A stretch of 64,000 nucleotides of DNA, taken from NCBI GenBank assembly GCA_963819735.1, contig CAWFXC010000002.1, forward strand, positions 186,001 through 250,000, written 5' to 3'. The position numbers were made by a program, and so were the translations under genes. How positions within the stretch are numbered: position 1 is the first letter of the stretch; every line of letters begins with the position of its first letter. Below the pieces are notes generated by a model, which saw nothing but the letters and a program-made list of their open reading frames with translations, was not told the origin of the DNA and did no database searches. Origin of the DNA: CAWFXC01 sp963819735 (GTDB lineage Bacteria > Actinomycetota > Acidimicrobiia > IMCC26256 > DASPTH01). Of the stretch, positions 44,701 to 53,117 are shown piece after piece.

Positions 44701-45647
44701 CCACCGGCACCGTCGTCGCCTTCCTCCTCTACCTCGACCAGTTCTTCGCGCCGATCCAACAGCTGTCGCAGACGTTCGACCAGTGGCAGCAAGCGGTGGC
44801 GTCGATGACCAAGATCAACGAGCTCATGCTCACGCGCGTCAGCACCCCGGACGCGCCGGAGCCGATCGCGCCGACCGACATCCAGGGTGCGATCCGCTTC
44901 GAGGGCGTGCGGTTCTCGTATCCGGGCACGAGCCGCGAGATCCTGCACGGCATCGACCTCGACATCGCGGCCGGCGAGACGACCGCGTTCGTGGGCGAGA
45001 CCGGCGCGGGCAAGTCGACTCTCGTGAAGCTCGTGGCGCGCTTCTACGACGCCGACGACGGCCGCGTCCTCATCGACGGCATCCCCGTGACGGAACTCGA
45101 CCTGCGCGCCTACCGTCGCCGCCTCGGCTATGTGCCGCAGGAGCCGTTCCTGTTCTCCGGCACCATCCGCGACAACATCGCCTACGGCCGGCCCGACGCC
45201 GCCGATGCCGAGGTCGAGGCGGCGGCACGCGCGGTCGGGGCCCACGCCTTCATCGCCGAGCTCAGCGGCGGCTACCTGCACGCGGTGACCGAACGTGGGC
45301 GATCACTGTCGGCCGGTCAGCGCCAGCTCATCTGCCTGGCGCGCGCGTTGCTCGTCGACCCGGCCATCCTGCTGCTCGACGAAGCCACGGCCAACCTCGA
45401 TCTCAGCACCGAGGCCAAGGTGCAGGACGCGATGGGGCTCGTGTCGACCGGACGCACGACGCTGCTCATCGCCCATCGACTCCAGACCGCGCGCACCGCC
45501 GACCGCATCGTGGTCGTCGACGACGGCCGCATCGTCGAGACCGGATCCCACGACGAATTGATCGCCCGCGGTGGGAACTACGCCGATCTCTGGAACCGCA
45601 ACCGCGACTCTTCGATCTCGCCGTACGCGGCGACGCGCCCTTCGTAG
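41679..45647 (+). CDS. Fused double ABC multidrug-type exporter (TMD-NBD-TMD-NBD), 1322 aa
   Basis: Both halves of a type IV ABC exporter in one chain, comparable in build to mycobacterial Rv0194. NBD1 has Walker A GASGSGKST, signature LSGGQRQ and Walker B VLVLDDATSSVD, with Asp where the catalytic Glu is expected. NBD2 has GETGAGKST, a modified signature LSAGQRQ, and canonical LLLDEATANLD. So one of the two ATP sites is degenerate, as in TM287/288-type heterodimers. The halves are joined by a ~130-residue acidic and Gly-rich linker (about residues 605-740). Six helices precede each NBD. ATG 41679 overlaps the MarR gene; substrate unknown. Confidence 0.92.
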   Translation: MAPGTAASVSAPAPTMPTQNGAVPGTPSSSRGGWIRKLWPFLARHKRKVFIAFGVAIGTTLITTAIPLVERAVIDGVIETQQRSLWPLLALLVGLGVVNFVLSYIRRFIGGRYAFDVQHDLRTAIFERLQRLDFAHHDQLPTGQIVSRASSDLALVQALLSFLPLVTSNVILLFLSVIVMLVLSPTLTLIALATIPALLVVSLKLRTTMFPAQWDSLQRAGEVAGVVDEAVSGVRVVKGFGQEDRELAGLTDAAEGLYRSNVRTVRLQARYSSALQAIPVLGQVGVLALGGWLAIQGQISIGTFLAFSTYLVQLLAPVRMFAGMVAIAQQARAGVERIFELLDSNPVVTERPDAVPLVVQPGRGEVVVDHVTYGYLRSEPVLRDFTLRVAPGETVALVGASGSGKSTVSLLLPRFYDVQSGSITIDGVDVRDVTLDSLRSEIGVVFEDAFLFSDSVRSNIAYGRPDATDDDVMRAARVAGAHQFITELPDGYDTTVGERGLTLSGGQRQRISIARAVLTDPRVLVLDDATSSVDARTEEQIHATLREIMTGRTTVLIAHRRSTLRLADRIVVVEHGRIVADGTHESLLATSDTYRTLLAGPTGGDEEDRVTDIDGTGDGTGVDAGIDEAQLDDAEAEFELAAATGADGDEPTITPSLWIRADDDEQSGAPGQPTVRAFVAQAGAGGTVARNNISGGGAGRGRGPAFALAPTPELLAKVAALPPADDEPDIDVAAEAAASEHFRLREFLRPYRRPLLIGFAMIVLDTLLTLAGPFLVQQGLNNGVQQQSETALWTASLLFLAAALLDWFVTWAYTRYTGRTAERLLFALRIRIFSHLQRLALDFYDREMSGRIMTRMTTDVDAFSQLLETGLITALVNIMSFLGVLVVLSLLSAPLMLGVLVLVPPLIISTVWFGRRSAVAYRKARESISTVNAEFQESISGVREAQAYVREDRNIDSFEGTADHYRQARVRTQRLQAIYFPFILFLATCGDAIVLGLGSVLVHDGAIATGTVVAFLLYLDQFFAPIQQLSQTFDQWQQAVASMTKINELMLTRVSTPDAPEPIAPTDIQGAIRFEGVRFSYPGTSREILHGIDLDIAAGETTAFVGETGAGKSTLVKLVARFYDADDGRVLIDGIPVTELDLRAYRRRLGYVPQEPFLFSGTIRDNIAYGRPDAADAEVEAAARAVGAHAFIAELSGGYLHAVTERGRSLSAGQRQLICLARALLVDPAILLLDEATANLDLSTEAKVQDAMGLVSTGRTTLLIAHRLQTARTADRIVVVDDGRIVETGSHDELIARGGNYADLWNRNRDSSISPYAATRPS

Positions 45648-46075
45648 CCGCGGGTCACGGTGTTCTTCTCGGGCTCGAGCATCTTGTAGACGTCGAAGAA
45701 GTGCTCGATCTCGTCGAGCAACCGCGGCGGCAGGTCACCGAGATCGTGCACGGTGTCGTACGTCGGGTCGTGCGACGGCACGCAGAGGATCTTGGCGTCG
45801 GGACCCTTCTCGTCCTCCATCCAGAACACGCCCACCGCGCGCACCTCGACCCAGCAGCCCGGGAACGTCGGGTCCTCGAGCAGGACGAGCACGTCGAGCG
45901 GGTCACCGTCTTCAGCCAACGTGTCGGGCACGAAGCCGTAGTCGGCCGGGTACACGGTCGCCGAGAACAACCGTCGGTCCAGACGGATGATGTGACGGTC
46001 GTGGTCGTACTCGTACTTGTTGCGACTCCCTCGCGGGATCTCGATCACGACATCGAGGACGTCACCGGGTTGCAT
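45578..46075 (-). CDS. ppa: Inorganic pyrophosphatase, 165 aa
   Basis: Soluble family I PPase hydrolysing pyrophosphate released in biosynthesis. VIEIPRGSRNKYEYDHD, the PADYGFVPDTLAEDGDPLDVLV active-site run (split by the Asp metal ligands) and KILCVPSHDP are present. Length equals mycobacterial PPases. Its last 70 bp overlap the 3' end of the convergent ABC exporter gene; both C-terminal ends look genuine. It follows the MFS gene by 4 bp on the same strand. Confidence 0.95.
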   Translation of the reverse strand: MQPGDVLDVVIEIPRGSRNKYEYDHDRHIIRLDRRLFSATVYPADYGFVPDTLAEDGDPLDVLVLLEDPTFPGCWVEVRAVGVFWMEDEKGPDAKILCVPSHDPTYDTVHDLGDLPPRLLDEIEHFFDVYKMLEPEKNTVTRGYEGRVAAYGEIEESRLRFQRSA

Positions 46076-46079
46076 GCGT

Positions 46080-47552
46080 TCAGCCTGCCTTTCGGATTTG
46101 CGGACTGTCGACGATCAGCACCCCGGAGTCGTAGCACGGGATCGCGGGGTTGCCGCGCGGGATGTCCTGCACCGGCACCACCCGCCGGATGGTGAAGAAG
46201 GCCAGCACCCCGCCGACCGCGGCCAGCACCGCGGCGATGTACATGGCGCGGGAGAACCCGTCGACGAGATCGAGACCCTGGGTCGACGTGAGCCCGGCGG
46301 CGGCCGGCAACACCGCGACCGCGAGCAGCCCGGCGATGCGGGCAACGGAGTTGTTGATGGCGGAGGCGATACCGGCGTGCGAATCCTCGACCGCCGCGAG
46401 CACGGTCGCGGTGAGTGGCGCGACCGTGAGCGCCAAGCCGGAACCGAGCACCAGCAACGCCGGGAACACCGTCGTCCAGTAGGTGGTGCCCGGCTGGACC
46501 CGGCCCAACAGGACCATGCCGGCGGCCACGATCAGGGGGCCGAGGGTCATCGGGAGCCGGGGGCCGATGCGCTGCGCCAGCGCGCCGGCCCGGGCCGAGA
46601 ACGTCAGCATCAACACGGTGATGGGGAGCAGCGACGCGCCGGCTTCCAACGCCGAATACCCGAGGTCGGTCTGCAGGTGCACCACGAGCAGGAACGTGAC
46701 GGTGCCCAACGCGGCGTACACCGCGAACGTGACCGCGTTGGCGCCCGAGAACTGCTCGGACCGGAAGAGCTGCATCGGCACGATCGGGTTCGGCACGTGC
46801 TTCTCGATCAAGACGAACGAGATCAACGCGACCGCGCCCAGCACGCCGAGGGCGACGGCGAGGCCGGGCCACCCGTGGCCGGGTCCTTCGATCAACGCGT
46901 ACACCAGCCCGGCGAGGCCGAACGTGAGCGCCAGCGTGCCGAGCACGTCGATGTGTGCGGGTGCGTGCTCGTCGCGCGACTCCGGCACGTGACGCGCCGC
47001 GATCCAGAGCGCGGTGGCGGCGATGGGCAGGTTGATCAGGAACACCAGGCGCCACGACACGGAGTCGATGAGCCAGCCGCCGAGGAACGGACCGACCGCG
47101 GTGGCCACTCCCCCGAGGCCCGACCACGCGCCGATGGCGCGACCCCGGTCGTCGGGATGGAACGACGCCGACACGATCGCGAGGCTGTTGGGCACGACCA
47201 ACGCCGCGGCCATTCCCTGCACGCAGCGCGCCGCGATGAGCGAGCCGGTGTCGGGCGCGATCGCGCACACCATCGAGGTGAGCGCGAACGCGACGAGCCC
47301 GATCATGAAGATCCGCCGTCGCCCGTAGCGGTCGCCGAGCGAACCACCGAGCACGAGCAACGAGCCCAGGGTCAGCAGGTAGCCGGTGAGCACCCACTGC
47401 AGGTCGCCGAGGTTGGCGTGGAGATCCGAGGAGATCGCCGGCAGCGCGGCGTTGACGACCGTGCCGTCGAGGAACGAAACGCCCGATCCGAGCACCGCCG
47501 CCGCGATGACCCACCGCCCCTTGGCAGTACCCATACGGAGCGGCGTATTCAT
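46080..47552 (-). CDS. DHA2-type MFS drug exporter, 490 aa
   Basis: Proton-driven efflux transporter with about 14 hydrophobic segments. Motif A appears as GSLGDRYGRRRIFMIGLVAF, motif C as GLGGVATAVGPFLGGWLI, and FLDGTVVNAALPAI in helix 1 is typical of DHA2 members. ATG 47552 is preferred over two later Met codons because helix 1 follows at once. Divergent from leuC across 36 bp; immediately upstream of ppa. The substrate is not predictable. Confidence 0.9.
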   Translation of the reverse strand: MNTPLRMGTAKGRWVIAAAVLGSGVSFLDGTVVNAALPAISSDLHANLGDLQWVLTGYLLTLGSLLVLGGSLGDRYGRRRIFMIGLVAFALTSMVCAIAPDTGSLIAARCVQGMAAALVVPNSLAIVSASFHPDDRGRAIGAWSGLGGVATAVGPFLGGWLIDSVSWRLVFLINLPIAATALWIAARHVPESRDEHAPAHIDVLGTLALTFGLAGLVYALIEGPGHGWPGLAVALGVLGAVALISFVLIEKHVPNPIVPMQLFRSEQFSGANAVTFAVYAALGTVTFLLVVHLQTDLGYSALEAGASLLPITVLMLTFSARAGALAQRIGPRLPMTLGPLIVAAGMVLLGRVQPGTTYWTTVFPALLVLGSGLALTVAPLTATVLAAVEDSHAGIASAINNSVARIAGLLAVAVLPAAAGLTSTQGLDLVDGFSRAMYIAAVLAAVGGVLAFFTIRRVVPVQDIPRGNPAIPCYDSGVLIVDSPQIRKAG

Positions 47553-47588
47553 ACGGGCAGTTCACCACGCGCCTGGCAGAATCGACAC

Positions 47589-49006
47589 ATGTCATCTTCG
47601 TCATCCGCCCCGAAGACCCTGTCCGACAAGGTGTGGGAGCAGCACGTCGTCCACGAGGGCGACGGCGAGCCCGACCTCCTCTACATCGACCTGCACCTGA
47701 TCCACGAGGTCACGTCGCCGCAGGCCTTCGACGGCATCCGCCTGGCCGGGCGCACGGTCCGCCGCCCCGATCTCACGGTGGCGACGATGGACCACAACGT
47801 GCCCACCGAGAACATCGACCAGCCGGTGAAGGATCCGATCTCGGCCAAGCAGATGCAGGTGTTGGCGGCCAACTGCGCCGAGTTCGGCATCCGCCTCTAC
47901 CCGATGGGCTCCGCCGGCCAGGGCATCGTCCACGTGATCGGCCCCGAGCAGGGGCTCACGCAGCCGGGTCTCACGATCGTGTGCGGCGACAGCCACACGT
48001 CGACCCACGGCGCGTTCGGCGCGCTGGCGTTCGGGATCGGCACCAGCGAGGTCGAACACGTGCTCGCGACGCAGACGCTCCCCCAGGCCCGGCCGGGCAC
48101 GATGGCGGTCACCGTCGACGGTGATCTGCCCGACGGCGTCACCGCCAAGGACGTCGTCCTTGCGATCATCGCCCGCATCGGCACCGGCGGCGGGATCGGT
48201 TCGGTGATCGAGTACCGCGGGTCGGCGATCCGCGCGCTGTCCATGGAAGGCCGCATGACCGTCTGCAACATGTCGATCGAGGCCGGCGCGCGCGCGGGCT
48301 GATCGCCCCCGACGACGCGACGTTCGCCTACCTCGAGGGTCGTCAATTCTCGCCCAAGGGCGCGGCGTGGGAGCGGGCCCTCGACGACTGGCGCGCCCTC
48401 GTGACCGACGCCGACGCGACCTTCGACAAAGAGGTCGTCATCGACGCCGCGACGTTGCGGCCGTCGGTCACCTGGGGCACGAACCCGGCGCAGTCGGTGT
48501 TCATCGACGACGTCGTGCCCAGCCCGGATTCGTTCGCGGATGCCGACGACCGCGACTCCACTCGGCGCGCATTGGCCTACATGGGCTTGACCGCGGGTAC
48601 CCCCATCCGCGACATCGCCGTCGACACCGTGTTCATCGGCTCGTGCACGAACTCACGCATCGAAGACTTGCGCGCGGCGGCGGCCGTCGCCCGCGGCCGG
48701 AAGGTGCGCGATGGCATCCGCACCCTGGTGGTGCCCGGTTCGATGGCGGTGAAGGCGGAAGCCGAAGCGGAGGGCCTGCACGAGGTGTTCATCGCCGCCG
48801 GCTTCGACTGGCGCGAGGCGGGCTGCTCCATGTGCCTGGCCATGAACCCCGACAAGCTCGAGCCGGGTGAGCGCGCCGCCTCCACCTCGAACCGCAACTT
48901 CGAGGGGCGTCAGGGCCGGGGCGGGCGCACGCACCTGGTGTCGCCGGCGGTGGCCGCCGCCACCGCGATCGCCGGGCACTTCGCCACTCCCGACGACCTC
49001 GACTGA
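47589..49006 (+). CDS. leuC: 3-isopropylmalate dehydratase large subunit, one frameshift
   Basis: Aconitase-family [4Fe-4S] subunit isomerising 2- to 3-isopropylmalate and citramalate to 3-methylmalate. LSDKVWEQHVV, TVATMDHNVPT, IVCGDSHTSTHGAFG and the cluster cysteines in FIGSCTNSRIEDL and AGCSMCLAMNPD are present, and SNRNFEGRQG closes the core. One base is missing near 48299: GARAG should continue GLIAPDDATFAYLEG, but the frame meets TGA. Restored length is 472 residues, the family norm. An authentic lesion would make the cell a leucine auxotroph, so an indel error is likelier. leuD follows after 63 bp. Confidence 0.94.
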
Positions 49007-49069
49007 CCCGTCCGCCGTACCCGCCCCCGTTTCTGCTCGACCCGCCAGGACCCGCCAGGAGGCACGCCC

Positions 49070-49666
49070 GTGCAAGCCGTACGCGAGATCATCGCCCGGG
49101 GCATCCCGCTCGATCGCAGCAACGTCGACACCGACCAGATCATCCCGAGCGACTGGCTCAAGCGCGTCGAGCGCACCGGGTTCGGTGAGGGTCTGTTCTC
49201 GGAGTGGAGGGAGAGCTCCGACTTCGTGCTCAACCAGGAGCAGTTCGACGGCGCGCAGATCCTCGTCGCGGGCGCCAACTTCGGCATCGGGTCGTCGCGC
49301 GAGCACGCGCCCTGGGCGCTCGAGGACTACGGCTTCCGCGCCGTCATCTCGTCGCGCTTCGCCGACATCTTCCGCAACAATTGCCTGAAGATCGGGCTCC
49401 TCCCCGTCGAGCTGCCGGCCGACGTCGTGACGCGCATCATGCGGGCGATCGAGGACGACCCGACGCTCGAGATCGTCATCGATGTCGTCGATCGCCGCGT
49501 CGCGGTGCCGGCCATCGACCTCGACGAACCGTTCGAGCTCGAGGACTTCCACCACTACCGGCTGCTCGAGGGCCTCGACGACATCGGCATCACCCTGCGC
49601 AACGCCGACGCCATCGACGCCTACGAGCTCCGCCGCCCCACCTGGACCCCCCGCGCCCCCGCCTAG
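49070..49666 (+). CDS. leuD: 3-isopropylmalate dehydratase small subunit, 198 aa
   Basis: Swivel-domain partner of LeuC. Landmarks are DRSNVDTDQIIPSDWLKRVE, ILVAGANFGIGSSREHAPWA, the GSSREH loop, and SRFADIFRNNCLKIGLLPV. Length is normal. GTG 49070 follows a GGAGG site (CCAGGAGGCACGCCC). Works with leuB and cimA products in both leucine and citramalate-dependent isoleucine pathways. Confidence 0.95.
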   Translation: MQAVREIIARGIPLDRSNVDTDQIIPSDWLKRVERTGFGEGLFSEWRESSDFVLNQEQFDGAQILVAGANFGIGSSREHAPWALEDYGFRAVISSRFADIFRNNCLKIGLLPVELPADVVTRIMRAIEDDPTLEIVIDVVDRRVAVPAIDLDEPFELEDFHHYRLLEGLDDIGITLRNADAIDAYELRRPTWTPRAPA

Positions 49667-49695
49667 ACCGTCCCGCCCCCGAAGCCCCGGGCGCG

Positions 49696-50478
49696 TCAGG
49701 GTTGGAGGAGGGTGCGGAGCCGGCGGGTGGCGAGGCGGACGCCGAGCCAGCCCATCAGCGCGAGGTACAGCGCGTTGAGGACCAGCGTCCACTGCAGCTG
49801 CCCCGTGGTGAGCGCCCGCTCGAGCGCGACGCCCTGGTAGAGGGGCGTGAACCGCACCACGACCTGCACCGCCTCCGGATACTGCGAGAGCGGGAAGAAC
49901 GTCGCCGAGAACAGGAACATGGGGATCAACGCGAGGTTCACGTAGTCGAAGTCGGTCCACGATCGCATGTAGGTGGTGGCCGCGATGCCGGCACCCGCGA
50001 ACGCGTACGCGATCAGCACCGCGGCCGGCAGCGCGAGCACTGCCCACCACGAGCCCACCAGCCCGAGCACGAGCATGGTCAAGAGGAACGCGGCCGAGTA
50101 CGCGCCACCGCGGATCAGGGCCCAGATCACCTCGCCCTGCGCGACGTCGCCCACCTCGAGCGGGGTCGCCAGCATCGCGTCGTAGGTGTGCGCGTACTTG
50201 AACTTGAAGAAGAAGTTGAACGTCGTGTCGAGCACCGCGCCGTTCATCGCCGCCGCGGCCATGAGCCCGGGCGCGACGAACTGGTCGTAGTCGATCGGGT
50301 GACCGCCGGGCCCGGGCACCTTCCCCACCAGCGCGCCTACGCCGATCCCGATCGACAGCAGGTAGAGCAGCGGCTCGAACAGCCCGGTCACGAAGGCCAG
50401 CCACATCCGGCGGTACGCCAGCGTGTTGCGCTCGACCACCCGCAACGCACGCCGACGGGTGATGGCCGGCGCGATCAT
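49696..50478 (-). CDS. ABC-2 type permease, second membrane subunit, 260 aa
   Basis: Integral membrane protein with six helices and the ABC-2 pattern (AYRRMWLAFVTGLFEPLLYL, FVAPGLMAAAAMNGAV, a central TYDAMLATPLEVGDV coupling segment). It resembles NodJ/DrrB-like permeases. ATG 50478 overlaps the upstream permease stop by four bases (ATGA), so the two membrane subunits are made together. With the ATPase at 51259 it forms a heteromeric exporter for a lipid, polysaccharide or drug; the substrate is unknown. Confidence 0.85.
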   Translation of the reverse strand: MIAPAITRRRALRVVERNTLAYRRMWLAFVTGLFEPLLYLLSIGIGVGALVGKVPGPGGHPIDYDQFVAPGLMAAAAMNGAVLDTTFNFFFKFKYAHTYDAMLATPLEVGDVAQGEVIWALIRGGAYSAAFLLTMLVLGLVGSWWAVLALPAAVLIAYAFAGAGIAATTYMRSWTDFDYVNLALIPMFLFSATFFPLSQYPEAVQVVVRFTPLYQGVALERALTTGQLQWTLVLNALYLALMGWLGVRLATRRLRTLLQP

Positions 50479-51251
50479 GCGGTCAACGCCCGGGTGAACC
50501 GGCGCACGCCCCACCACGAACCCGCCACCAGGCACGCCACGAGGAACGTCACGTGACCGAGGATGGTGCCGGCGCTCGGCTGCGATCCGGTCGTGGCCGC
50601 CCGGCACAGCTCGACCGCGTGCCACAACGGCGACAGGTACGACACCGGTTGCAGCCAACCCGGGAGACGGCTGGTCGGGAAGAACGTGCCCGAGAACAGG
50701 AACAGCGGGAACAGCCCCACCCGCATGATCACCGCGAACGGGATGTCGCTCTCCTGGGTGACGGCGTACGCGTTGAGGGCGGCGGCGAACACCGCGGCAC
50801 CCAGCACCGCGGCCGGGATCGCCAACACGCCCCACCAAGAGGGCACGCCGCCGAGCATCGCGGCCACCACGAGGAACACCGTCGACGAGAACGCGCTGCG
50901 CAGCGAAGTCCACAACACGTGACCGCCGAACAGCTGGCCTGCGCTCACCGGAGTGGCAACGGCCGCGTGGTACGTGCGCTGCCACTTCACGCCCCCGAGC
51001 ACCGGCCACAACGACTCCGCCGCCGCCTGCATCATGGCGCTCGCAGCCATCAGACCCGGGGTGACGAACTGCAGGTAGGTGAGGCCCTCGACACCGCCCG
51101 AGTTCTTGTTGACCAGGTCGCCGAGTCCCAACCCCATCGCGGCCAGGAACAACAACGGCGTCACGATCGTCTGGAACACCGAGCCGCGCCAGAGCCGACG
51201 CCACGCGACCCACTCGCGCTCGACGACGCGCACCATCGGAGGCGTCGCCAC
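50475..51251 (-). CDS. ABC-2 type permease, first membrane subunit, 258 aa
   Basis: Six-helix membrane protein homologous to its downstream neighbour: FQTIVTPLLFLAAMGLGLGD, FVTPGLMAASAMMQAAAESL, TYHAAVATPVSAGQLFGGHV and LFPLFLFSGTFFPTSRLPGW occupy equivalent positions. ATG 51251 lies 7 bp after the stop of the ATPase gene. The pair probably arose by duplication and now acts as a heterodimer. Confidence 0.86.
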   Translation of the reverse strand: MATPPMVRVVEREWVAWRRLWRGSVFQTIVTPLLFLAAMGLGLGDLVNKNSGGVEGLTYLQFVTPGLMAASAMMQAAAESLWPVLGGVKWQRTYHAAVATPVSAGQLFGGHVLWTSLRSAFSSTVFLVVAAMLGGVPSWWGVLAIPAAVLGAAVFAAALNAYAVTQESDIPFAVIMRVGLFPLFLFSGTFFPTSRLPGWLQPVSYLSPLWHAVELCRAATTGSQPSAGTILGHVTFLVACLVAGSWWGVRRFTRALTA

Positions 51252-51258
51252 GCGTACC

Positions 51259-52200
51259 TCAGTCCTCGAGCGTGCGGCCGGTGAGGATCAGGAACACGTC
51301 TTCGAGGGTGCCGCGCCGCGCGTACACCGACTCCGGCTGCATCCCGTCCTCGCCGACGATGTCGACGACCTTGTCGCCGTTGTGTGTGTACACGAGCACG
51401 CGATCGGTCAGCGCTTCGACCCGCTCGCCGAACTCGCCGAGACGCGGCAGCGCGGCGTCGCGCGCCGCGCCCGTGGTGAACCGCAGCTCGACGACGTCGC
51501 GCGTCGCGTACCGCGTCACCAGCTCACGGGGTGAACCCTCGGCGACGATCTTGCCGCCGTCCATGATCACGAGACGGTCGCACAACTGCTCCGCTTCTTC
51601 CATGTAGTGCGTCGTCAACACCGTCGTGACGCCCTCGCGCTTCAGTTGGTAGAAGCGCTCCCACAACAGGTGACGGGCCTGCGGGTCGAGCCCGGTCGTC
51701 GGCTCGTCGAGCAGCAGCAGCTCGGGTTGGTTGATCAGGGCGCGGCCGATGGTGAGCCGTCGTTTCATCCCGCCCGACAGCGGATCGACGAGATCGTCGC
51801 GTCGGTCGGTGAGCTGCATGAACTCGAGCAGCTCGTCGACCCGGCGACGGATCTCGGCGTGCGGCAGGTCGAAGTAGCGCCCGTAGATCGTGAGGTTGTC
51901 GAGCACGGTGAGCTCGGAGTCGAGGCTGTCGTCCTGCGGGACCACACCGAGGCGGGCCCGGATGCGGGCGCCGTCGACCGCGGGATCCATGCCGAGCACC
52001 CGGAGCTCGCCGGCCGTCGCCGGGGACACGCAGCCGATCATGCGCATGGTCGACGTCTTGCCCGCGCCGTTCGGGCCGAGGAACCCGAACGCCTCGCCCG
52101 GCTCGACCCGGAAGTCGATGCCGTCGACGGCCACGAACGCGCCGAAGCGCTTGGTCAGGCCCACTCCCTGGATGAGCGGACCTTCGATCGACGCAGACAC
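51259..52200 (-). CDS. ABC-2 exporter ATP-binding subunit (DrrA-like), 313 aa
   Basis: Cytoplasmic ATPase with Walker A FLGPNGAGKTSTMRMI, signature DPLSGGMKRRLTIGRAL, Walker B LLLLDEPTTGLDPQ and H-loop VLTTHYMEEAEQLCDR. A C-terminal ~80-residue domain of DrrA type follows. It energises the two permeases encoded just downstream. GTG 52200 is the only start near the first strand (PLIQGVGLTKRFGAFVAVDG); the in-frame extension upstream runs through the neighbouring gene. No regulator is adjacent. Confidence 0.92.
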   Translation of the reverse strand: MSASIEGPLIQGVGLTKRFGAFVAVDGIDFRVEPGEAFGFLGPNGAGKTSTMRMIGCVSPATAGELRVLGMDPAVDGARIRARLGVVPQDDSLDSELTVLDNLTIYGRYFDLPHAEIRRRVDELLEFMQLTDRRDDLVDPLSGGMKRRLTIGRALINQPELLLLDEPTTGLDPQARHLLWERFYQLKREGVTTVLTTHYMEEAEQLCDRLVIMDGGKIVAEGSPRELVTRYATRDVVELRFTTGAARDAALPRLGEFGERVEALTDRVLVYTHNGDKVVDIVGEDGMQPESVYARRGTLEDVFLILTGRTLED

Positions 52201-52234
52201 GGTGCCCGACGCTACCGGTTGTCGGCGGCGCACC

Positions 52235-52266
52235 GCCTCGCTATTGCGCGGCCTCGCTATTGCGCG
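52235..52266. repeat. 16-bp perfect tandem duplication spanning a stop codon
   Basis: GCCTCGCTATTGCGCG occurs twice in a row. The second copy contains the TAG stop (52257-52259, minus strand) of the F420-type oxidoreductase gene and the first repeats that stop outside the gene. Confidence 0.8.
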
Positions 52267-52697
52267 GCGCCGCTCCACTCGTGCCACCGTTCGATGGCGA
52301 CGCGCAGCACCGGACCGGTCGGCACGCGGTCGCGGTACTGGTGGTACTTGTCGGCCAGCCACGCCACCGCGCGCTCGTGCTCCGGCCCGCGGTCGACGAC
52401 GGTGGCGCGGCCGTCGACCCGGATCCACCACAGCCGGCTCCAGTCGTCGTCGTAGTGGTCGACGAGCAGGCTCACCGCCGAGTGCGCGCGCACGTTGTCG
52501 AGCCGACGCAGCGCCGTGGTCCGCTTCGGCTTGTCGTCGACGACCGACACCAGAGTGTCGGCGCCGGGCGCCAGCGCGAAGCACACCGGCACGAGGTGCG
52601 GTGACCCGTCGGCCCGGACGGTCGCCAATCGCGCCACCGGCGCCCGCGCGAACCGTGCACGCGCATCCGCCGCATCGTCAGCCCCTTCGTCCGCCAC
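52257..52697 (-). CDS. Rv0121-type PPOX-class F420-dependent oxidoreductase, about 146 aa
   Basis: Split-barrel flavin/deazaflavin-binding protein of the pyridoxamine oxidase superfamily. RFARAPVARLATVRADGSPH, VPVCFALAPGADTLVSVVDD, KPKRTTALRRLDNVRAHSAV and WWIRVDGRATVV are the characteristic strands; the KPKRTTALRRLDN segment matches the Rv0121 subgroup (TIGR03668). The start is uncertain: GTG 52697 gives the family length, whereas ATG 52745 or 52733 would add an unconserved N-terminus. It is divergent from the small membrane-anchored gene at 52748. The substrate is unknown. Confidence 0.8.
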   Translation of the reverse strand: MADEGADDAADARARFARAPVARLATVRADGSPHLVPVCFALAPGADTLVSVVDDKPKRTTALRRLDNVRAHSAVSLLVDHYDDDWSRLWWIRVDGRATVVDRGPEHERAVAWLADKYHQYRDRVPTGPVLRVAIERWHEWSGAAQ

Positions 52698-52747
52698 CAG
52701 CGCACGGTATGCCCGATTTCCGGGCCCCGGCATGCGAGAATTCACCC

Positions 52748-53116
52748 ATGTGGAAGATGATCAAGCGTCTCTGCGGGCTGGGAGCCCTCGCTTCGGTCGG
52801 TTACGGGCTCTGGTGGGCATTCGACCGCCGGACTCCCGGCCGGGTCGCCTGGGAGGCCCAGCCGGTTCCCGGCACCATCGCCGACGAGCCGACCACGGAG
52901 CCCCGAACCGAGCCCGCTCCCGAGCCCCGAACCCCGGCGTGGGTGGAGTCGGCCGACGACGGATCCTGCCCCCTCACCCACCCGGTGAAGTCGAAGCAGG
53001 CGAGCGGGATCTTCCACGTGCCGGGCGGCGCGAGCTACGCCCGCACCCAGGCCGATCGTTGCTACCGCTCCGCCGACGCCGCCATCACCGACGGATTGCG
53101 CGCCGCCAAGCGCTGA
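52748..53116 (+). CDS. Small membrane-anchored protein with C-terminal sunset-type domain, 122 aa
   Basis: An N-terminal hydrophobic segment (about residues 7-24, LCGLGALASVGYGLWWAF) is followed by a Pro/Glu/Thr-rich linker and a ~45-residue Cys-containing C-terminal domain with CPLTHPVKSK, FHVPGGASY and DRCYRSADAAI. That pattern matches what is called the sunset domain in actinobacterial proteins, recalled from memory and of unknown function; the two Cys and the His could bind metal. ATG 52748. It sits between two minus-strand genes, so context gives no clue. Confidence 0.68.
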   Translation: MWKMIKRLCGLGALASVGYGLWWAFDRRTPGRVAWEAQPVPGTIADEPTTEPRTEPAPEPRTPAWVESADDGSCPLTHPVKSKQASGIFHVPGGASYARTQADRCYRSADAAITDGLRAAKR

Positions 53117-53117
53117 G

